From NCBI GenBank assembly GCA_003156795.1, contig PMHU01000105.1:10598-18535 (forward strand): a stretch of DNA of 7,938 nucleotides, written 5' to 3'. The position numbers and the translations under genes are program-made. This DNA comes from Acidimicrobiaceae bacterium. GTDB taxonomy: Bacteria; Actinomycetota; Acidimicrobiia; Acidimicrobiales; Palsa-688. This document shows positions 5,777 to 7,938 of this stretch, one piece after another. The notes under the pieces were generated by a model. The model saw only the letters and a program-made list of their open reading frames with translations, was not told the origin of the DNA and made no database searches. Position 1 is the stretch's first letter. The number at the start of each line of letters is the position of its first letter.

Positions 5777-6667
5777 TCAGCTACCCGGAAAGTTCGTCGC
5801 CGCGAAGCACACGAGAGCCACGACCGCCAGCACGACGGCGTCGCTCCACCCTGGCTTGCGGGCCCGGGCGACGATCAAGCCCGTCCCGCCCCGCGCTGTG
5901 ATCGCCTCCGCCAATTCGCTCGAACGTCGGACCGACACGGCAAGCGCCGCCACCAACAGGTCTACGAGTTCGTCGATCCAACGCTCGAAAACGCTCCGCC
6001 CCGGGCGCGGGGTCGACGGGCGCAGCCGACGGGCTGCGATGAGGGTACGCATCTCACCGACCAGGAGAGGCAGGCTCCTCACGCACAGGGCCACGGCCAC
6101 GGCTCCTTCGTCTACCGGTACGCGCAGGCGCCGCAGTGGGGATAGCAGCTGCGCGACGGCCGGCGCGATCTCGGCGAGCGGCGTCGTCCAGCCCAGGACG
6201 GCGGCCGAGAACAGAAGCAGGACGCCTACCGAGACGAACCGGCAATAAGCATCCAGGGCCCCAAAGCCGAGCGCGACCCCGCCGATCGTCCAGTGAGGGG
6301 ATCCTCCGGCAATAGATGCGAGTGCACCAGTGACCAGAACGGTCATCCAGAACCAGAGGGGCGGACGAGGCCACGCTCCGGCCGGAACCCGGGCCAACAG
6401 CGTGGCGCCCAGCAACAGGACCACCATCAGGCCTATGCAACCCCATGAAGGAAAATACGACAGCGTGATGCTGAGCCCCGCCACCGTGATCAGCTTGGTC
6501 CCCGCCCACAGTCGGTGGATCGGAGAGTCGACCTTGATCTCGCGGAGCAGGTTGAGGCGAGCGGATTTTCGATCACGGTCGGCCTTGGCATCGGCCTTGG
6601 CCCGGCGGGCGTCAGAGCTCCCCCCTTCGTCGGTAGCCGCGCTGCGTCGCGGCGGCGAGCTCAGCAT
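5777..6667 (-). CDS. ecfT: Energy-coupling factor transporter membrane component EcfT (CbiQ family)
   Basis: The membrane scaffold of an ECF-type importer, linking a substrate-binding S protein to the ATPases. In this 296-aa protein, DSPIHRLWAGTKLI (about 47-60) leads into the first hydrophobic segment, as in many actinobacterial EcfT proteins. Hydrophobic segments follow at about 61-92, 104-120, 145-160 and 275-291. Two short Arg signatures in the cytoplasmic coupling helices, AARR (211-214) and TARGG (257-261), match the paired ARG-type motifs that contact the ATPases. The first 45 residues are unusually polar, with Ala/Lys/Arg/Asp repeats (KADAKADRDRKSAR). The ATG overlaps the ATPase stop by 7 nt (ATGCTGA) with no Shine-Dalgarno sequence, implying coupling. 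Substrate is unknown because no S component is present. Confidence 0.88.
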   Translation of the reverse strand: MLSSPPRRSAATDEGGSSDARRAKADAKADRDRKSARLNLLREIKVDSPIHRLWAGTKLITVAGLSITLSYFPSWGCIGLMVVLLLGATLLARVPAGAWPRPPLWFWMTVLVTGALASIAGGSPHWTIGGVALGFGALDAYCRFVSVGVLLLFSAAVLGWTTPLAEIAPAVAQLLSPLRRLRVPVDEGAVAVALCVRSLPLLVGEMRTLIAARRLRPSTPRPGRSVFERWIDELVDLLVAALAVSVRRSSELAEAITARGGTGLIVARARKPGWSDAVVLAVVALVCFAATNFPGS

Positions 6668-7938
6668 GCGGCGGTTCCGCTTCGGAGGTTGTCGGACACC
6701 ACTCGCCCGGCGTCCAATTCGACGACCCGGTCACAAACGCGTTCCATGCCACCGAAGTCGTGGGATATGACGACGATGGATAGGCCCTGGTTGTGGCGCA
6801 ACGAGGACAGAACGTCGAGCAGGGCGTCCTGGCTGGGATCGTCGAGGCCTGCCAGCGGCTCGTCGAGGACGATCAGCGACGGACGACGAGCCAGTATCCC
6901 GGCCAATGCGACACGACGTTGCTGCCCGCCGCTGAGCTCGTCGATGCGCCTGTCCACGAATGAATGGGCGGTCAGGCCGACCGACTCGAGCGCCGCGGAC
7001 GCGGCTACTTCGTCCGGCGCCCCTGCAGCGCGAAGGTCCGATCCCACGGTGGTGCGCTGGAGTTGCAGCCGAGCGTGCTGGAAGGCCAGACCGACCGAAC
7101 CCACTTGGGTGGCGACCGGCCGGCCGTCCAGGAGACACTGGCCTCGGCTGGGCCGCAAAACGCCCGCCATTATCCAGGCCAGGGTGGACTTGCCCGATCC
7201 GTTTCCGCCGACGATCAGGACCCCCTCCTTGGCTTCGACGGTCAAGTCGATCCCGGCGAGAGCCGGTTGGGACCACGGCGATCCGGCCCCGTACACATGG
7301 TGCACGCCCCGGAGCTCCAGCCTGGAACCCGCTGCCGGGGACAAAGGGTCCCCCCCTCCCGCGCCATCGCCGCGATCGGGGCTGACAGCTTCATTGGTGT
7401 GGACGCTCGTCCCGACGTCGGCGCCGGCCCGGCCCTCATCGACGAGCCGCCCGGCCGCCAAACGGAATCTGCGGCCGGCGCGAGCCACCTCTTCGCGGCG
7501 GTGGGTGACATGGACGACGGTCATGCCCGTCCGTGCGGGCAGGTCGGCCAGGAGCGCGGTCAGTCGCTCGCGGCCGTCCGCGTCGACCATCGCGGTCGAC
7601 TCGTCGGATATCAGCAGCCGAGGCTTGCGAGCGAGGGCGGCCGCTACCGCCAGGCGCTGCAGTTCACCGCCGGATAGGGTCGAGGTCTCGCGGTCCTCCA
7701 TGCCGGGTAGCCCGACGGTGTGGAGCAACCCGGCCACGTCGACGCCACTGGCGTCGTGCAGCCCCCACACCACGTCGTCGGCCACTCGCACCCCGAGGAT
7801 CTGGGTCTCGGGATGCTGCATGACCATCGCCGTGCCGCCCGGCTTTCCCAGGCCCGCGCCGCCAGGGCGCCGGACCTCCCCAGCCGTGGGGGGCCGGCCG
7901 GCCAGGACCCGGGCCAGGGTCGACTTGCCGGAACCGTT
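6661..7938 (-). CDS. Fused two-domain ECF transporter ATPase, 5' end cut by window edge
   Basis: Provides ATP hydrolysis for the ECF importer together with EcfT. The visible 425 residues contain two ABC domains. Domain 1 starts inside its Walker A (NGSGKST, 1-7), then has a Q-loop near MVMQHPETQ, signature LSGGE at 88-92, Walker B LLISDES with D112 and E113, and switch H146. Domain 2 has Walker A GGNGSGKST at 244-252, Q-loop Q287, signature LSGGQ at 335-339, Walker B LIVLDEP with D359 and E360, and switch H393. Both catalytic glutamates are present, so both sites look active. The roughly 40-residue linker (about 165-205) is Gly/Ala/Asp-rich. Fused ATPases with a following EcfT resemble the YkoDC part of the thiamine-precursor transporter YkoEDC, and other vitamin ECF systems. 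The start codon and any S component lie to the right of the window. Confidence 0.93.
   Translation of the reverse strand, partial: NGSGKSTLARVLAGRPPTAGEVRRPGGAGLGKPGGTAMVMQHPETQILGVRVADDVVWGLHDASGVDVAGLLHTVGLPGMEDRETSTLSGGELQRLAVAAALARKPRLLISDESTAMVDADGRERLTALLADLPARTGMTVVHVTHRREEVARAGRRFRLAAGRLVDEGRAGADVGTSVHTNEAVSPDRGDGAGGGDPLSPAAGSRLELRGVHHVYGAGSPWSQPALAGIDLTVEAKEGVLIVGGNGSGKSTLAWIMAGVLRPSRGQCLLDGRPVATQVGSVGLAFQHARLQLQRTTVGSDLRAAGAPDEVAASAALESVGLTAHSFVDRRIDELSGGQQRRVALAGILARRPSLIVLDEPLAGLDDPSQDALLDVLSSLRHNQGLSIVVISHDFGGMERVCDRVVELDAGRVVSDNLRSGTAAC

Noticed and set aside
6964..7677. Plus-strand frame of 237 codons opposite the transporter ATPase
   Set aside because: Antisense shadow of a gene with two complete sets of ABC motifs.

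Overview
The window is GC-rich, densely packed chromosomal DNA from an actinobacterium. A mycothiol S-conjugate amidase (Mca) points to the mycothiol-using Actinomycetota. The membrane-anchored RskA-type anti-sigma factor, the -10 boxes placed for leaderless transcription, and the fused ECF-transporter ATPase fit the same group. I cannot name a genus; a deep-branching lineage such as Acidimicrobiia is possible but is only a guess.

Layout from left to right. (1) 1-204: no confident gene. A minus-strand frame stays open to the left edge and may be the start of a truncated gene; a GC-rich hairpin at 168-187 follows the anti-sigma gene. (2) 205-2943, minus strand, transcribed right to left: mca, an SCP2-like sterol/lipid-binding protein, an ECF sigma factor of the SigK type, and its RskA-family zinc-motif anti-sigma factor. 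Two of the three junctions are TGATG stop/start overlaps and the third is a 44-nt gap, so this reads as one operon with a possible internal sigma-dependent promoter. (3) 2944-3102: an intergenic region with a long imperfect inverted repeat next to the mca -10 box. (4) 3103-3387, minus: pterin-4a-carbinolamine dehydratase, apparently leaderless. (5) 3490-5768, plus: a TraG/VirD4-like ATPase without membrane anchor, joined by an ATGA overlap to an RhtA-type threonine/homoserine exporter. (6) 5777-7938, minus: an energy-coupling-factor (vitamin-type) transporter module made of a double-domain ATPase, cut by the right edge, and the membrane component EcfT, with a 7-nt overlap.

The mca operon would tie mycothiol-dependent detoxification and a lipid-binding protein to an extracytoplasmic signal read through the anti-sigma factor. 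The ECF transporter module lacks a substrate-binding S component in this window; it probably lies beyond the right edge. The most unusual items are the orphan conjugation-type ATPase coupled to an amino-acid exporter, with no other transfer genes nearby, and the inverted repeat upstream of mca. I see no tRNA, rRNA, CRISPR array, transposase or integrase.
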